From Rhodopseudomonas sp. P2A-2r (GTDB lineage Bacteria; Pseudomonadota; Alphaproteobacteria; Rhizobiales; Xanthobacteraceae): a stretch of 64,000 nt of DNA. Location of the stretch: the NCBI RefSeq assembly GCF_026015985.1, contig NZ_CP110389.1, forward strand, positions 124,001 to 188,000. The letters are read 5' to 3'. Under the pieces are notes generated by a model. The model did no database searches and was not told where the DNA came from. It saw only the letters and a program-made list of their open reading frames with translations. Positions 45,901 through 57,066 of this stretch are shown piece after piece (the stretch's first letter is position 1; each line of letters starts with the position of its first letter). A program made the position numbers and the translations under genes.

Positions 45901-46118
45901 AACTGAAGATCGAGCGCAAGGACGAGCCGCAATATCCCGACGAGGCCGCCGACGAGGCGCGCGCCAAGCTCGAAGGCCTGATCCGCAAGTTCGAGAACGA
46001 GGCGACGCCCTATGCCTCGCTGAACCTGTCCATGTGGTCGAACCGCTACGGCAGCTACGACGATCTCGCGCGGATCAAGGAATGGTCGGCCGCCGGCGAC
46101 GCCGGAGCCGAATCTTGA
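42930..46118 (+). CDS. addB: Double-strand break repair protein AddB, alphaproteobacterial type
   Basis: AddB is the helicase-like/nuclease partner of AddA in the AddAB enzyme that resects double-strand breaks for RecA. ATG 42930 has AGGA upstream (42924 is an alternative) and gives 1062 aa, the family length. The N-terminal inactive helicase region includes TLYLPTRRAGRMAHEIFLD and ALVTPDRALARRVMAALGRW. Near residue 650 comes VILGGLVEGIWPPSPRIDPW, and the RecB-type nuclease motif AILDYKTGQPPTGKQ is at about 925. Its stop overlaps the addA start. Confidence 0.96.
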   Translation: MRVFSVPSSAPFLRTVITALVDGDLVEGFSARSHPERLAEATLYLPTRRAGRMAHEIFLDVLGTDAVLLPRIVPLGDVDEDELDFAQAISPDALDPLDMPPALDGLQRRLLLAQLIAAWAKQLAPGDPTQAPLVVGGPASTLALADDLARLMDDMATRKVDWSALDGLVPDALDKYWQLTLQFLNIAKEVWPPILAAQGAIEPASRRDLLIDAEAKRLLAHQGGPVIAAGSTGSMPTTAKFLKAVAELPHGAVVLPGLDTDLDDDAWKLIGGIKDAFGHTTSSASNHPQFALHGLLERLGITRRDVAQLGKAALRGRELLASEAMRPSNATAQWHRRLAEPLAMQKIADGMQNLAVIAAANPEMEALAIAVAMREAHELGKSAALVTPDRALARRVMAALGRWNLSFDDSGGDALTDTSTGIFARLAAEAAAEQLEPATLLALLKHPLLRLGKAASAWKAAIETLELALLRGTRPAAGCNGLAQDFAKFRDELGKLKRREISMLHASEPRARLDDAALDQAAALIATLRDALAPLESIHPSKPVDFSDVARCHRTVLMALSRDDQETSVAFEGREGTALTAAFDDLLVFEIVETESGEEKRLRLSGLTVQLRDYPEVFQTAFADRVVRRPEVADASLRIYGPLEARLTQNDRVILGGLVEGIWPPSPRIDPWLSRPMRHQLGLDLPERRIGLSAHDFAQLLGADDVILSHAAKVGGAPAVASRFLHRLEAVAGAERWKAAVAAGDKYVQYADELDRPLDVTPTAQPMPKPPREARPLRLSVTAIEDWLRDPYTIYAKFILKLAPLDPVDMPLSAADRGSAIHDSLGDFTQAYSKALPDDPAAVLRKIGEGHFAPLMTRPESRALWWPRFLRIADWFARWETDRRINVAGIDAEVRGEIAIPLAGDRVFYLSARADRIEHRNDRTFAILDYKTGQPPTGKQVRMGLSPQLTLEAAILREGGFKGIAAGASVSELVYVRLSGNNPPGEERVLELKIERKDEPQYPDEAADEARAKLEGLIRKFENEATPYASLNLSMWSNRYGSYDDLARIKEWSAAGDAGAES

Positions 46119-49100
46119 GCGGCCCGCGCACCATTCCCGACGCCGCGCGCGCCAAGCAAGCGCTGGCGTCGGATCCCGGCGCCTCGGTGTTCGTCTCGGC
46201 CAATGCCGGCTCCGGCAAGACCTATGTGCTGGTCAATCGGGTGATCCGGCTGCTACTCGACGGCGTGCCGCCGGAAAAGATCCTGTGCGTCACCTTCACC
46301 AAGGCTGCCGCCGCCAACATGGCGGAGCGGGTGTTCAGCAAGCTCGGCCACTGGGTGAGCCTCGACGATACCGCGCTCGACGCCGAGATCCGCAATGCCG
46401 GCGTCGGCAAGCTCGATAGCAGGATGCGGATGCGGGCGCGCGAACTGTTCGCCTGCGCGCTGGAGACGCCGGGCGGGCTGAAGGTGCAGACCATCCACGC
46501 GCTGTGCACGCGGCTGCTGCAGCAGTTTCCGTTCGAGGCCAATGTCCCGGCGCGCTTCAGCGTGCTCGACGACCGCGACCAGAACGAGATGATGGAGCGG
46601 GCGTCATTGGCGGTGCTGCTGCAGGCCGCCGCCGCGCCGGACAGCGGCGAGGGCCGCGCGCTGGCGATCGCCATGACCTCGGCCGCCGACGTCACCTTCC
46701 GCGACGTGGTGCGCGAGGCCTCGCTCAGCCGCGACCAGTTTCTCGCCTGGATCGCACGCGCCGGCTCGACCGACGCGGCGATGGCGCAACTGACTGCAGC
46801 ACTCGGCGTGGCGGCGGACGATTCCACCGAAGCCGTAGAGCTGGACATCGTCGATGGACCGCATCTGCCGCGGCGGCGCTGGAAAGACGCGGCGGGGATA
46901 TTTGCCGGTGGCACCAAGACCGACAACGACCAGGCCGGCCGTCTGCGCACGGCGCTGGACTTCCACGGCGCAGCGCAGGTCGACGAATATCTCCGGGTGT
47001 TCTTCACCGCCAGCATGGAGCCGCGCAAGGCGCTCGCCACCAAGAAGATCAATGACGGCCATCCCAACCTTGCCGCCACGCTGAAGAACGAGTGCGAGCG
47101 TCTGTCCGGCCTGCTGGCGCGCCGCCGCGCGGTGGCCATGCGCGAGCGCACCCAGGCGCTGCTGGTGATCGCCGGCAATGTCGCCGAGAACTATCGCCGC
47201 GAGAAGAACGAGCGCGGCCTGCTCGACTATGATGACCTGATCGACAGGACCCTAGCCATGCTGGACAACGTGTCCTCGGCCTGGGTGCATTTCAAGCTCG
47301 ACCGCGGTGTCGACCACGTGCTGATCGACGAGGCGCAGGACACCAGCCCGCGACAGTGGGACATCGTCACCCATCTGATCTCCGAATTCACCACCGGCGA
47401 AGGTGCGCGCGACGGCGTCAAGCGCACCGTGTTCGCGGTGGGCGACGAGAAACAGTCGATCTTTTCGTTCCAAGGCGCCGTTCCCCGCGAATTCGCCGAC
47501 CGCCGGCAGTATTTCAAGACGCGGTTCGAGGCTGCCGGCCTGAAGTTCGATCCCGTGGCCTTCACCTATTCGTTCCGCTCCGGTGCGGCGATCCTGCAGT
47601 CCGTCGATCATGTGTTTCGCGACGAGGCGATCTATCGCAGCATTCACGCGGAGAACGCCTATCCGATCCACGAGTCGCTCGCCGACGCCGGCCCCAGCCT
47701 GATCGACCTGTGGGAATTGCAGCAGCCCGATGAGCGCCAGGATCTCGAAGGCTGGCAGGCGCCATTCGATGCGGTCTCCGAGACCAGTCCCGAAGTGAAG
47801 CTGGCGCGCCGCGTGCAAGCGGAGATCAGGACGTTGATCGCCGAGGGCACCGAAACCGGCGCCATCGGCAAGCGGCGACGCTTGCGCTATGGCGACATGC
47901 TGGTGCTGGTGCGCCGCCGCGGCAAGGCCTTCAATGCTATCATCCAGGCGCTGAAGCATGCCGGCATTCCGGTCGCCGGTGCCGACCGGCTGAAGCTCAC
48001 CGAACATATCGCTATCATCGACCTGATGAATCTGGCCGACGCGCTGCTGCTGCCGCAGGACGATCTGGCGCTGGCGACAGCCTTGAAGAGCCCGCTGTTC
48101 GGCCTCGACGACGACGACCTGTTCAAGCTGGCCTGGGATCGCCCGGGCTCGCTGCGCGCCGCCCTCGATCACCACGCCGCCGGCGACGGCAAGCTCAACG
48201 GCGCGCTCAAACGACTTGCGGCCTGCGAGCGGCGCTTCGCCGGCGAAACGCCGTTTTCGTTCTATGCGTGGCTGCTCGGCGGCGACGGCGGCCGCGCAAA
48301 ATCCTGCGCCGGCTCGGCCACGAGGCCAATGACGCACTCGACGAATTTCTCGAACTGGCGCTGGGCTATGAGCGCAAGGCGCCTGCCTCGCTGCAGGGAT
48401 TTGTCGCGTGGCTGCGCGCCGCCGACACCGAGGTAAAGCGCGACATGGAAATCTCGCGCGACGAGGTCCGCGTCATGACCGTGCACGGCGCCAAGGGGCT
48501 CGAGGCGCCTGTGGTGTTCCTGGTCGACACCACCTCGTCGCCGGCGGATTCGCAACGTCTCAACCTGATCCATCTGCCGCAGGGCAATGCCGCGCCGAAC
48601 ACGGCGGGCGTGGTGGTGTGGGCCGGCAAGAAGGCCGACGATCCGCCGGCCGTGGCGACCGCCCGCGCCGCGATGATCGAGGAGACCGAGGACGAGTATC
48701 GCCGGCTGCTCTACGTGGCGATGACCCGCGCCGCCGACCGGCTGATCGTCGGCGGCTGCATGCCGGGGAACCGCAACGAAGTGCGGCCGCTGTCGTGGTA
48801 CGACCTGATCTGCAAAGGGCTGGAGAATTCCGGCCTGCACATGCAGACGGTGCCGCCGCCGGACGGCGTGGTGAAACGCTATTCGCGGCTCGAAGACGCC
48901 ACGCCGCCGCCGGGAACCACGACGGCCGCTGCGGCTGTTGCGCCGATCGCGCTGCCGGCGTGGCTGCGCGCGCAAGTCACCGCCGAGCCGCGCCGCGACC
49001 ATGTGCTGCGGCCATCGGAGTCCGACGCCGGCGAGCGCCGTCTCAAGAACGGCGAATCCGATCAGGAACGCAAGATGGCGTTGCAGCGCGGCACGCTGGT

Positions 49101-49589
49101 GCACCGACTGCTGCAATCGCTGCCGGATGTGGACATCGCACGCCGCAGCGATGCCGCTTTGCGCTTCCTGGCCCGCAACGCTGCGGACTGGAGCGACAGC
49201 GCGCGCGCGGCGCTGGCCGCGCAATTGCTGGCATTGGTCGACGACGCCCGCTTTGCGCCCTGTTTGCACCGGGCAACCGCGCCGAGGTGGCGATCGCCGG
49301 CCGGCTCGGCCCGCGCAAACGAATCGTCTCCGGCCGGATTGACCGGCTGGCGGTGACGCCAAGCGAGGTCTGGATCGTCGATTACAAGACCAACCACGCG
49401 CCGCCACGCAAGGCGACCGAGGCGCCGGACAGCTATGTCAGCCAGTTGGCCCAATATCGCGCGGTGCTGGCCAGGCTTTATCCCGACAGGCCCGTCCGGG
49501 CCGCCCTGCTCTGGACCGAGAGCCTTGAAATGATGGAGATTTCTGCCCCCGCGCTGGACGCAGCACTGCTCACCATCATCTCGCCGTGA
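46115..49589 (+). pseudogene. addA: AddA helicase-nuclease, broken by two one-base frameshifts
   Basis: AddA is the UvrD-type helicase and nuclease of the AddAB complex. The likely start is TTG 46115, overlapping the addB stop, with GGAG upstream. Walker A is SANAGSGKTYVLVNR, followed by LCVTFTKAAAANMAERV, HVLIDEAQDTSPRQWDIV (Walker B) and VTHLI; motif GDEKQSIFSFQGA is intact. Reading must change frame at AAAA 48298-48301 and at CCC 49258-49260; one extra A and one extra C give continuous GGRAKILRRLGHEANDAL and FAPLFAPGNRAEVAIAGRL. Later parts are VMTVHGAKGLEAPVVFLVDT, LLYVAMTRAADRL and the nuclease motif WIVDYKTNHAPP. Repaired length is about 1158 aa. If real, the strain lacks AddAB activity. 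Confidence 0.9.
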
Positions 49590-49687
49590 GCAAACCTTGA
49601 CCCGGCAAGGGTGCGTTCATAGGTTGGATGCATCATCCCAGCGCGATTCATCCGACGCGCTCTCTCACCAACAGAACGAGGAATACA

Positions 49688-50008
49688 ATGGCCGTTGGCA
49701 AGGTTTCTGACGCCGATTTCGAAGCCGAAGTGCTCAAGGCGACCGGCCCGGTGGTTGTCGATTTCTGGGCCGAATGGTGCGGCCCCTGCCGCATGATCGG
49801 ACCGGCGCTCGACGAGATTTCCACTGCCATGGGCGACAAGGTCACGATCCTGAAGCTCAATGTGGACGAGAACCCGAAGACCGCCTCGAAATACGGCGTA
49901 ATGTCGATCCCGACCCTGATGATCTTCAAGGGTGGCGAGATGGCCTCGCGCCAGGTCGGCGCCGCGCCGAAGCAGAAGCTGCAGCAGTGGATCACCGCTG
50001 CGGTCTGA
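49688..50008 (+). CDS. trxA: Thioredoxin
   Basis: ATG 49688 has a GAGG ribosome site 6 bp upstream and gives 106 aa, the standard thioredoxin length; the longer reading is not needed. The active site is DFWAEWCGPCRMIGPAL with the WCGPC redox pair near residues 28-32, and the cis-proline is in VMSIPTLMIFKGGE. It keeps cytoplasmic proteins reduced. It follows addA by 98 bp and ends at a strong terminator. Confidence 0.98.
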   Translation: MAVGKVSDADFEAEVLKATGPVVVDFWAEWCGPCRMIGPALDEISTAMGDKVTILKLNVDENPKTASKYGVMSIPTLMIFKGGEMASRQVGAAPKQKLQQWITAAV

Positions 50009-50030
50009 TCGCTTCCCGCTGATTGTTTTG

Positions 50031-50060
50031 ACGGCCGGTGACCATGTCGCCGGCCGTTTT
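50031..50060 (+). terminator. Intrinsic terminator of trxA
   Basis: An 11-bp stem, ACGGCCGGTGA (50031-50041) with TCGCCGGCCGT (50047-50057, one T-G wobble), has a 5-nt loop and is followed by TTTTGTTT. Confidence 0.88.
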
Positions 50061-50071
50061 GTTTGCGCAGA

Positions 50072-50210
50072 CCTCATCCTGAGGGCCTACGGACTGTTTG
50101 CCTCATCCTGAGGAGCGGTCTCTTGACCGCGTCTCGAAGGATGGCCGCAAGCTCGGCGCGCAATATCTCATGGTTCGAGACGCGCGAAGACGCGCTCCTC
50201 ACCATGAGGG
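50072..50210. repeat. Palindromic intergenic repeat (CTCATCCTGAGGAGC type)
   Basis: A full element runs from CCTCATCCTGAGGAGC (50101) to CTCCTCACCATGAGG (about 50210), homologous to 9295-9394, preceded by a partial copy CCTCATCCTGAGGG at 50072-50085. It lies between the convergent trxA and metallophosphoesterase genes. Confidence 0.82.
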
Positions 50211-50228
50211 GCAGCGTCTCTCAGAATC

Positions 50229-50969
50229 CTATCGGATCCAGCCCGTCGCCAGCGCACTGGCCCATTCGGGCCGTCCATTGTGCCGCGCCAGTCTGGCCAT
50301 CGCATCGTGATCGTAGGGCACCTGGCGAAACGTCACCTGCCAGCCATCGCTGCCGCCGTCGAGAATGGCGTAACTCGCATCCGGCGTGCCGGTTTCCATG
50401 ATGTGGGGAAACGGCGCCACGTCGCGATAGCCGGGGCAACCGACGCTACCGGGATTGACGATCGTCCTGCCGTCGCGAAGTTTTACCGCGCGCGGAATGT
50501 GGCTGTGGGCGCACAGGATCAGTGACTGTTCGATGCCCTTGGCCTTGTCCTCGATGCCCTCAATACTGGCCATGTGCATCACGCCGTCGGGCGTCACCGC
50601 TTCGAGCCAGTAGGTGTTATCGTCGGAGGGCGTTGCGTGACAGAGATAGACGCTGTCGCGATAGACCGTGGCGAACGGCAGCGCACGCAGCCAGTCGAGA
50701 TGCTTTTCTTCCAGCTGGCCATGAGAAAAGCGGTCGGACGGATACATGTCCTCGGGCTTATGGTCGGTGAGATATCGGTCGTGATTGCCGCGCACACATG
50801 TGGCATCGAGGCCCATCATGATGTCCAGCGTGCGCCGCGCATCGAGCGGGCCGCTGGCCATGTCGCCGAGATTGACGATGTCGTCGATGCCCTGACCGCG
50901 GATATCGGCGAGCACGGCCTGCAGCGCCAGATAATTGCCGTGGACGTCGGCGATCGCAGCAAAGCGCAT
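50229..50969 (-). CDS. Calcineurin-like metallophosphoesterase (YfcE/DUF2436-like)
   Basis: A 246-aa metallophosphoesterase. The metal ligands are seen in order: DVHGN (residues 8-12), GDMASGPLDARRTLD near 36, RGNHDRYLTDH near 60, CHATPSDDN near 110, and the terminal LCAHSHIPRA near 152 with NPGSVGCPGYRD. It is of the small cytoplasmic phosphodiesterase/diadenosine tetraphosphatase-like class; substrate unknown. It lies 17 bp downstream of folC on the same strand, so it may be the last gene of the trp-accD-folC transcription unit. Confidence 0.9.
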   Translation of the reverse strand: MRFAAIADVHGNYLALQAVLADIRGQGIDDIVNLGDMASGPLDARRTLDIMMGLDATCVRGNHDRYLTDHKPEDMYPSDRFSHGQLEEKHLDWLRALPFATVYRDSVYLCHATPSDDNTYWLEAVTPDGVMHMASIEGIEDKAKGIEQSLILCAHSHIPRAVKLRDGRTIVNPGSVGCPGYRDVAPFPHIMETGTPDASYAILDGGSDGWQVTFRQVPYDHDAMARLARHNGRPEWASALATGWIR

Positions 50970-50986
50970 CGTTTCTCCCCGAGAGT

Positions 50987-52330
50987 CTATGTCGGCGGCG
51001 TGCCGTTTTCCGCCAGCACATGGCCGGCGAGATAGAGCGAACCGGTGATGAGGATACGCGGCGGCACTTCGTAGGCAAGCTTGGTCAGCGCATGCAGCGC
51101 CGCTGCGACGCTCGCAGCGGTCTCGATCCGCATGCCGAGATGGCGCGCGGCGTCGCTCAGCGCATCCAAGCCCATGGCGCCGTCGCGATCCGGGATCTTC
51201 ACCGCGATGATATGCCGCGTTAACCCGGCGAAGTTGGCGAGAAAGCCGCCGGCGTCCTTGTTAGCCATCATGCCGACGATGACCACCAAAGGCCGCGACA
51301 CCCGCTCCTCGAGATCCCCCAGCGCCGCGGCCACGATGCGGCCGCCGTCGGCATTGTGGCCGCCGTCGAGCCACAGCTCGGCATCGGCCGGCGCCATCTC
51401 CAGCAGCTTTCCGGATGTCAGACGCTGCATCCGCGCCGGCCACTCCGCGCGTGCTATGCCAGCCTCATAGGCAGTCGGGTCGATCCTGAAATTGTCCAAC
51501 GCTCGCAAGGTCGCGATCGCCAGACCGGCGTTATAGAATTGATGCCGCCCGAACAGTTTTGGCGCGGCCAGGTCCATCAACCCGCGATCGTCCTGATAGA
51601 CCAGCCGGCCGCGCTCAATGCTGACATGCCACTCCTGCCCCGCCGAATGCAGCGGCGCGTACATGCGGCGGGCCTGCTGCTCGATGATCGCGGTGGCCTC
51701 GGGCAGTTGCTCTGCCATGATCACCGGCACCCGGCGCTTGATGATCCCCGCCTTTTCGGCGGCGACCTTCATCAGCGTATCGCCGAGAAATTCGGTGTGA
51801 TCGATGCTGATGGGCGTGATGACACAGGCGGCGGGCGTCTCGATCACGTTGGTCGCATCCAGCCGGCCACCGAGGCCGACCTCGAGCAGCACCACATCGG
51901 CCGGATGCTGCGCGAACAGCAACAACGCCGCCGCGGTCTCGATCTCGAACAAAGTGATCGGCGCGCCGGCATTCAGCCGTTCGCAATGCTGCAGCGTCGC
52001 CAGCAGCTCTTCGTCGCTGACCAGCACGCCGCCGCCAATCTGGCCGAGACGAATGCTCTCATTGATCCGCACCAGATGCGGCGAGGTGTAGACATGGACG
52101 CGCAGGCCGGCGGCCTCGAGGATCGCGCGCAGAAAAGCGATGGTCGAGCCCTTGCCGTTGGTGCCGGCGACATGGACGACCGGTGGCAGCTTTCGCTCGG
52201 GATGATCGAGCTGTGCCAGCAATCGCTGCATCCGACCCAGATCGAGATCGATGCGCTGCGGATGCAGCGTCGACAGCCGGGCCAGCAGGTCGTCGAGGGG
52301 CGTGGGGCGCCCGACGGCAGGAGTACTCAC
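50987..52330 (-). CDS. folC: Dihydrofolate synthase / folylpolyglutamate synthase
   Basis: FolC adds glutamate to dihydropteroate and to folates. GTG 52330 overlaps the accD stop (GTGA) and gives 447 aa; the longer upstream reading has no similarity. Mur-ligase motifs are clear: the P-loop [19 protein letters not shown] near residue 50, [25 protein letters not shown] near 140, [20 protein letters not shown] near 170 and [11 protein letters not shown] near 305. It follows accD in the conserved alphaproteobacterial trpFBA-accD-folC order. Confidence 0.96.
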   Translation of the reverse strand: MSTPAVGRPTPLDDLLARLSTLHPQRIDLDLGRMQRLLAQLDHPERKLPPVVHVAGTNGKGSTIAFLRAILEAAGLRVHVYTSPHLVRINESIRLGQIGGGVLVSDEELLATLQHCERLNAGAPITLFEIETAAALLLFAQHPADVVLLEVGLGGRLDATNVIETPAACVITPISIDHTEFLGDTLMKVAAEKAGIIKRRVPVIMAEQLPEATAIIEQQARRMYAPLHSAGQEWHVSIERGRLVYQDDRGLMDLAAPKLFGRHQFYNAGLAIATLRALDNFRIDPTAYEAGIARAEWPARMQRLTSGKLLEMAPADAELWLDGGHNADGGRIVAAALGDLEERVSRPLVVIVGMMANKDAGGFLANFAGLTRHIIAVKIPDRDGAMGLDALSDAARHLGMRIETAASVAAALHALTKLAYEVPPRILITGSLYLAGHVLAENGTPPT

Positions 52331-53277
52331 GCGTGGGGCGCAGCCGGCACGGCGTCCGGGCTGGCAGCGATCTCGGCCGGAATGGTGATGGGCTCCAGCG
52401 CCGGACGCGGCGGCGACACGGTTTCCACCGCCGGCGACTTGGTGAGGATACGGCACAGCCGCGCCAATGTCGGCTTCAGATCGTGGCGGTGCACCACCAT
52501 ATCGATCATGCCGTGATCCTTCAGATATTCAGCGCGCTGGAAACCTTCCGGCAGCTTTTCACGAATCGTCTGCTCGATCACGCGGGCGCCGGCAAAGCCG
52601 ATCAGTGCGCCGGGCTCGGCGATCTGGACATCGCCCAGCATGGCGTAGGAGGCAGTGACGCCGCCAGTGGTCGGATTGGTCAGCACCACAATATAGGGCA
52701 GCCCAGCCTCGCGCAGCATCTGCACGCCGACGGTAGTACGCGGCAATTGCATCAGCGACAGGATGCCTTCCTGCATGCGCGCGCCGCCGGAGGCCGCGAA
52801 CACGATGTAAGGCGATTTCTTTTCGACCGCGAGCTCGAAGCCGCGCACCAGCGCTTCGCCGGCGGCCATGCCGAGCGAGCCGCCCATGAAGTCGAAATCC
52901 TGCACCGCAACGACGACGCCGGCGCCTTCCAGCTTGCCGTAACCGACCTTGACGGCATCATGCAGGCTGGTCTTGGTGCGGGCGTCCTTGATACGATCGA
53001 CGTACTTGCGTTCGTCACGGAATTTCAGCGGATCGGCGGTCACCTCGGGCAGCGCGACGTCGAACCAGGTCTCGTTGTCGAAGATCGACTTCAGCCGCGC
53101 GGTGGCGCTCATGCGCATATGATAGTTCGAGCCGGGGATGACGAACTGGTTCTGCTCGACGTCCTTGTAGAACACCAGCTGCCCGGTATCGGGGCACTTG
53201 ATCCACAGATTCTCCGGGGTCTCGCGGCGCAGGATGCTGCGAATTTTCGGCCGGACGACGTTGGTTAACCAGTTCAT
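52327..53277 (-). CDS. accD: Acetyl-CoA carboxylase carboxyltransferase subunit beta
   Basis: AccD is half of the carboxyltransferase that makes malonyl-CoA for fatty-acid synthesis. The 316-aa protein carries the crotonase-like core: [20 protein letters not shown] near residue 125, [19 protein letters not shown] near 160, [20 protein letters not shown] near 200 and [12 protein letters not shown]. The N-terminal zinc ribbon of E. coli AccD is degenerate: only KCPDTG retains a Cys and the second CxxC is VIPGSNYH. A variable Pro/Ala-rich C-terminus follows residue 290. Confidence 0.97.
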   Translation of the reverse strand: MNWLTNVVRPKIRSILRRETPENLWIKCPDTGQLVFYKDVEQNQFVIPGSNYHMRMSATARLKSIFDNETWFDVALPEVTADPLKFRDERKYVDRIKDARTKTSLHDAVKVGYGKLEGAGVVVAVQDFDFMGGSLGMAAGEALVRGFELAVEKKSPYIVFAASGGARMQEGILSLMQLPRTTVGVQMLREAGLPYIVVLTNPTTGGVTASYAMLGDVQIAEPGALIGFAGARVIEQTIREKLPEGFQRAEYLKDHGMIDMVVHRHDLKPTLARLCRILTKSPAVETVSPPRPALEPITIPAEIAASPDAVPAAPHA

Positions 53278-53379
53278 CTCGATCTCCGCGTCGCGTGGGG
53301 CGTCGCACTCGTTATATGGCTGCCCGATCGGGGGCGAACAACCCGCTATTCGAGCCGTTCTATCGGCTGCAATTGTGGC

Positions 53380-54212
53380 TTATTCCGCGGCCTGCGTGGC
53401 GCTGTGAACACCCTGGGCCAGCGCCGACACCAAGTCGGCCACGGCACTCACGGTGGCCGCGGTGGCGCGGTCCTCGGAATCCAGCGTGGCGCGCAGCGCA
53501 TCGATCAGCGCCGAGCCCACCACCGCGCCATCGGCATGCGCAGCGATATCGCGTGCCGCGTCCGGCGTGCGGATGCCGAAGCCGACGCAGACCGGCAGGC
53601 CGGTGTGACGCTTGATGCGCGCAACCGCGGCGCCGACATCCGCAGATTTGGCGCTGCCGCTGCCGGTGATACCGGTGATCGACACGTAATAGACGAAGCC
53701 CGAGGTATTTTCGAGCACCGCCGGCAGCCGCTTGTCGTCGGTGGTCGGCGTCGCCAGCCGGATGAAGTTCAAGCCGGCCTTCATCGCCGGCAGGCACAGT
53801 TCGGTATCTTCTTCCGGCGGCAGGTCGACGATGATCAGGCCATCGACGCCGGCGGCCTTTGCATCGACGAGGAACTTGTCGACGCCGTAGATATAGATCG
53901 GATTGTAGTAGCCCATCAGCACGATCGGCGTGGCGTTGTCGTCCTTGCGGAAGGTGGCAACCAGCGCCAGCGTCTTCTTCAGGGTGGTGCCGGCCTTCAG
54001 CGCGCGCAGGCCGGCGGCCTGGATCGCCGGGCCATCGGCCATCGGATCGGTGAACGGCATGCCGATCTCGATGATGTCGGCGCCGGCCTTCGGCAACGCC
54101 TTGACGATCTCCAGCGAGGTGGCGAGATCGGGATCGCCGGCCATCACGAACGTCACGAACGCCGCGCGGCCTTCGGTCTTCAGCTGGGCGAAGCGGGTGT
54201 CGATACGGGTGG

Positions 54213-54216
<4 letters not shown>
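53380..54216 (-). CDS. trpA: Tryptophan synthase alpha chain
   Basis: TrpA cleaves indole-3-glycerol phosphate and passes indole to TrpB. The 278-aa TIM barrel starts [20 protein letters not shown]. The first catalytic acid is in [20 protein letters not shown] (Glu near 50) and the second in [11 protein letters not shown]. The phosphate site is near [10 protein letters not shown] and [12 protein letters not shown]. The start overlaps the trpB stop by 4 bp. A 102-bp gap separates it from accD. Confidence 0.98.
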
Positions 54217-55429
<1,213 letters not shown>

Positions 55430-55433
<4 letters not shown>

Positions 55434-56089
55434 GGGGTCATCAACTCTTCGCTGGCGCGCGCGGCGCGGATGAAGGCGCGGATCATGTCGGGATCCTTGA
55501 TACCGGGCGCGCGCTCCACGCCGGAAGAAATGTCGACGCCGCCAGCGCCCGTCACCCGCACGGCTTCGGCGACGTTGCTGGCATCGAGGCCGCCGGACAC
55601 CAGGAACGGCAGCTGCAGCTTGAGGCCCTCGAGCAGGTGCCAGTCGAACGCGGCACCGAGGCCGCCGGGGCGCGTCGCGTCCTTCGGCGGCTTGGCGTCG
55701 AACAGAATGCGGTCGCACACCGCGGCATAGCCGGGCAGCGACGCCAGATCGGCGGCGGTTTCCACCGCGATCGCCTTCATCACCGGCAGGCCGAACTTCT
55801 GCTTGATGTCACGGATGCGCGCCACGGTCTCCTTGCCGTGCAGTTGCAGAATCTGCGGCTGCAGTGCGTCGATGCTGTTGGCGAGCAGCGCATCGTCGGC
55901 ATCGACGGACAGCGCGACCTTGACGGCCCGGCCCTTGGCCTGCTTGCCGAGCGCCCGTGCGGTATCGAGGTCGATATGCCGCGGCGACGGCGGAAAGAAC
56001 ACAAAGCCCACCATGTCGGCGCGGGCCGCCAGCGCCGCGTCGAGAGTCTCGCGCGTCGACAGGCCGCAGATTTTGACGATCAGGGACAT
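55430..56089 (-). CDS. trpF: Phosphoribosylanthranilate isomerase
   Basis: TrpF performs the Amadori rearrangement of phosphoribosylanthranilate in tryptophan synthesis. ATG 56089 has AGGGA-like spacing and gives 219 aa beginning [20 protein letters not shown]; the catalytic Cys is in KICG. Other blocks: [27 protein letters not shown] with the catalytic Asp, [17 protein letters not shown] and [11 protein letters not shown] further upstream open frame lacks similarity. First gene of the trpF-trpB-trpA-accD-folC set. Confidence 0.97.
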
Positions 56090-56162
56090 GTTCAGGGGAC
56101 GTCTGCTCAAATTCGGGATCGGGCTGCGCCGCAGCCGATCATGTGGCGCGACGGTGCGGGTT

Positions 56163-56561
56163 CTACAACGTCGCGTCGTGCTTGTCTCGCCCCGGGAGCC
56201 CGTAGGCCGCCCCCTGCGACAGCGGTGCCGGAAGACGCTGCTGCTCGTTGCGCGGCGCAGTTGCGGCACGGACCCGCCAGTCGGCCAGTTCCATCCGCGC
56301 CTGCCGGGCATCGGCTTCGTGCAGCCGTGCCGCGCGTCGCCAGTGGCGCTGCCCGAACCAGGTCGCCACGCCGCCGGCCATCACGCCGAGGATCGCCACG
56401 GCGATGATGGCGACGAACAGCGGCACGGTGAGGCCGATCGACGGATCGGTCGAATTGAAGGGATCGAAGGACACCGTCACCAGATGACGGTTGGCCACCG
56501 CGAACGCGATGAACAGCACACCGAGCGGGATCAGCACCAAAGCTGTGAAAAATTTACGCAT
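56163..56561 (-). CDS. lapA: LapA-domain inner-membrane protein
   Basis: ATG 56561 (GAGAGG upstream) gives 132 aa. Two membrane helices, FFTALVLIPLGVLFIAFAVA near residue 5 and PLFVAIIAVAILGVMAGGVA near 50, with the LapA/DUF1049 motif ANRHLVTVSFDP between them, followed by a basic coiled segment (QRHWRRAARLHEADARQARM). LapA-type proteins are linked with lipopolysaccharide assembly/turnover in E. coli; here no lapB follows. It lies between ihfB and trpF, a common order in this group. Confidence 0.88.
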   Translation of the reverse strand: MRKFFTALVLIPLGVLFIAFAVANRHLVTVSFDPFNSTDPSIGLTVPLFVAIIAVAILGVMAGGVATWFGQRHWRRAARLHEADARQARMELADWRVRAATAPRNEQQRLPAPLSQGAAYGLPGRDKHDATL

Positions 56562-56594
56562 CGGCCTCTCTCGCAATGGCGCGACGGATCAGCT

Positions 56595-56900
56595 TCACGC
56601 GCTCGCTTCGGGAGCCCCGGCGTCGCGATTCAGCCGCTCGCGCATTTCCTTGCCGGTCTTGAAGAACGGCACGCTCTTCTGGTCCACCGGCACATGGGCG
56701 CCGGTGCGCGGGTTGCGACCGGCGCGGGCCGGGCGATGCTTCACCGAAAAGGCGCCGAAGCCGCGCAGTTCCACCCGGTCGCCGCGCGCCAATGCCGCGA
56801 CGATCTCGTCGAGGATCGCATTCACGATGTTCTCCACATCCCGCTGATACAGATGCGGGTTGTGCTCGGCGATACGCTGAACGAGTTCGGATTTGATCAT
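56595..56900 (-). CDS. ihfB: Integration host factor subunit beta
   Basis: IhfB (HimD) with IhfA bends DNA at many promoters and recombination sites. The 101-aa protein begins [20 protein letters not shown] and contains the DNA-intercalating arm with the family signature [20 protein letters not shown] and the proline in NPRTGAHV. An acid-poor short tail follows. Transcribed with sppA upstream (166-bp gap) and lapA downstream (33-bp gap). Confidence 0.97.
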   Translation of the reverse strand: MIKSELVQRIAEHNPHLYQRDVENIVNAILDEIVAALARGDRVELRGFGAFSVKHRPARAGRNPRTGAHVPVDQKSVPFFKTGKEMRERLNRDAGAPEASA

Positions 56901-57066
56901 CGAGACTGGGACCCTGAAGTGGGAGCAACCATTTCCGTGAAAATGCCTTGCGCTGTCAAGACGCTAAATGAAATCGGGGAGCCTCGAAAACAGGTGACAA
57001 ACGGCTGAAAAAGATATTCCGACGCGCCCCGGCTGTGCAGCAAGGCAGCGCGAGGCGAACATCGGT

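Noticed and set aside
43869..45932. 687-codon minus-strand open frame
   Set aside because: Antisense to addB, without recognisable domains; same GC-driven artefact.
56953..56958. TTGACA on the minus strand upstream of ihfB
   Set aside because: No acceptable -10 element lies 16-18 bp downstream.
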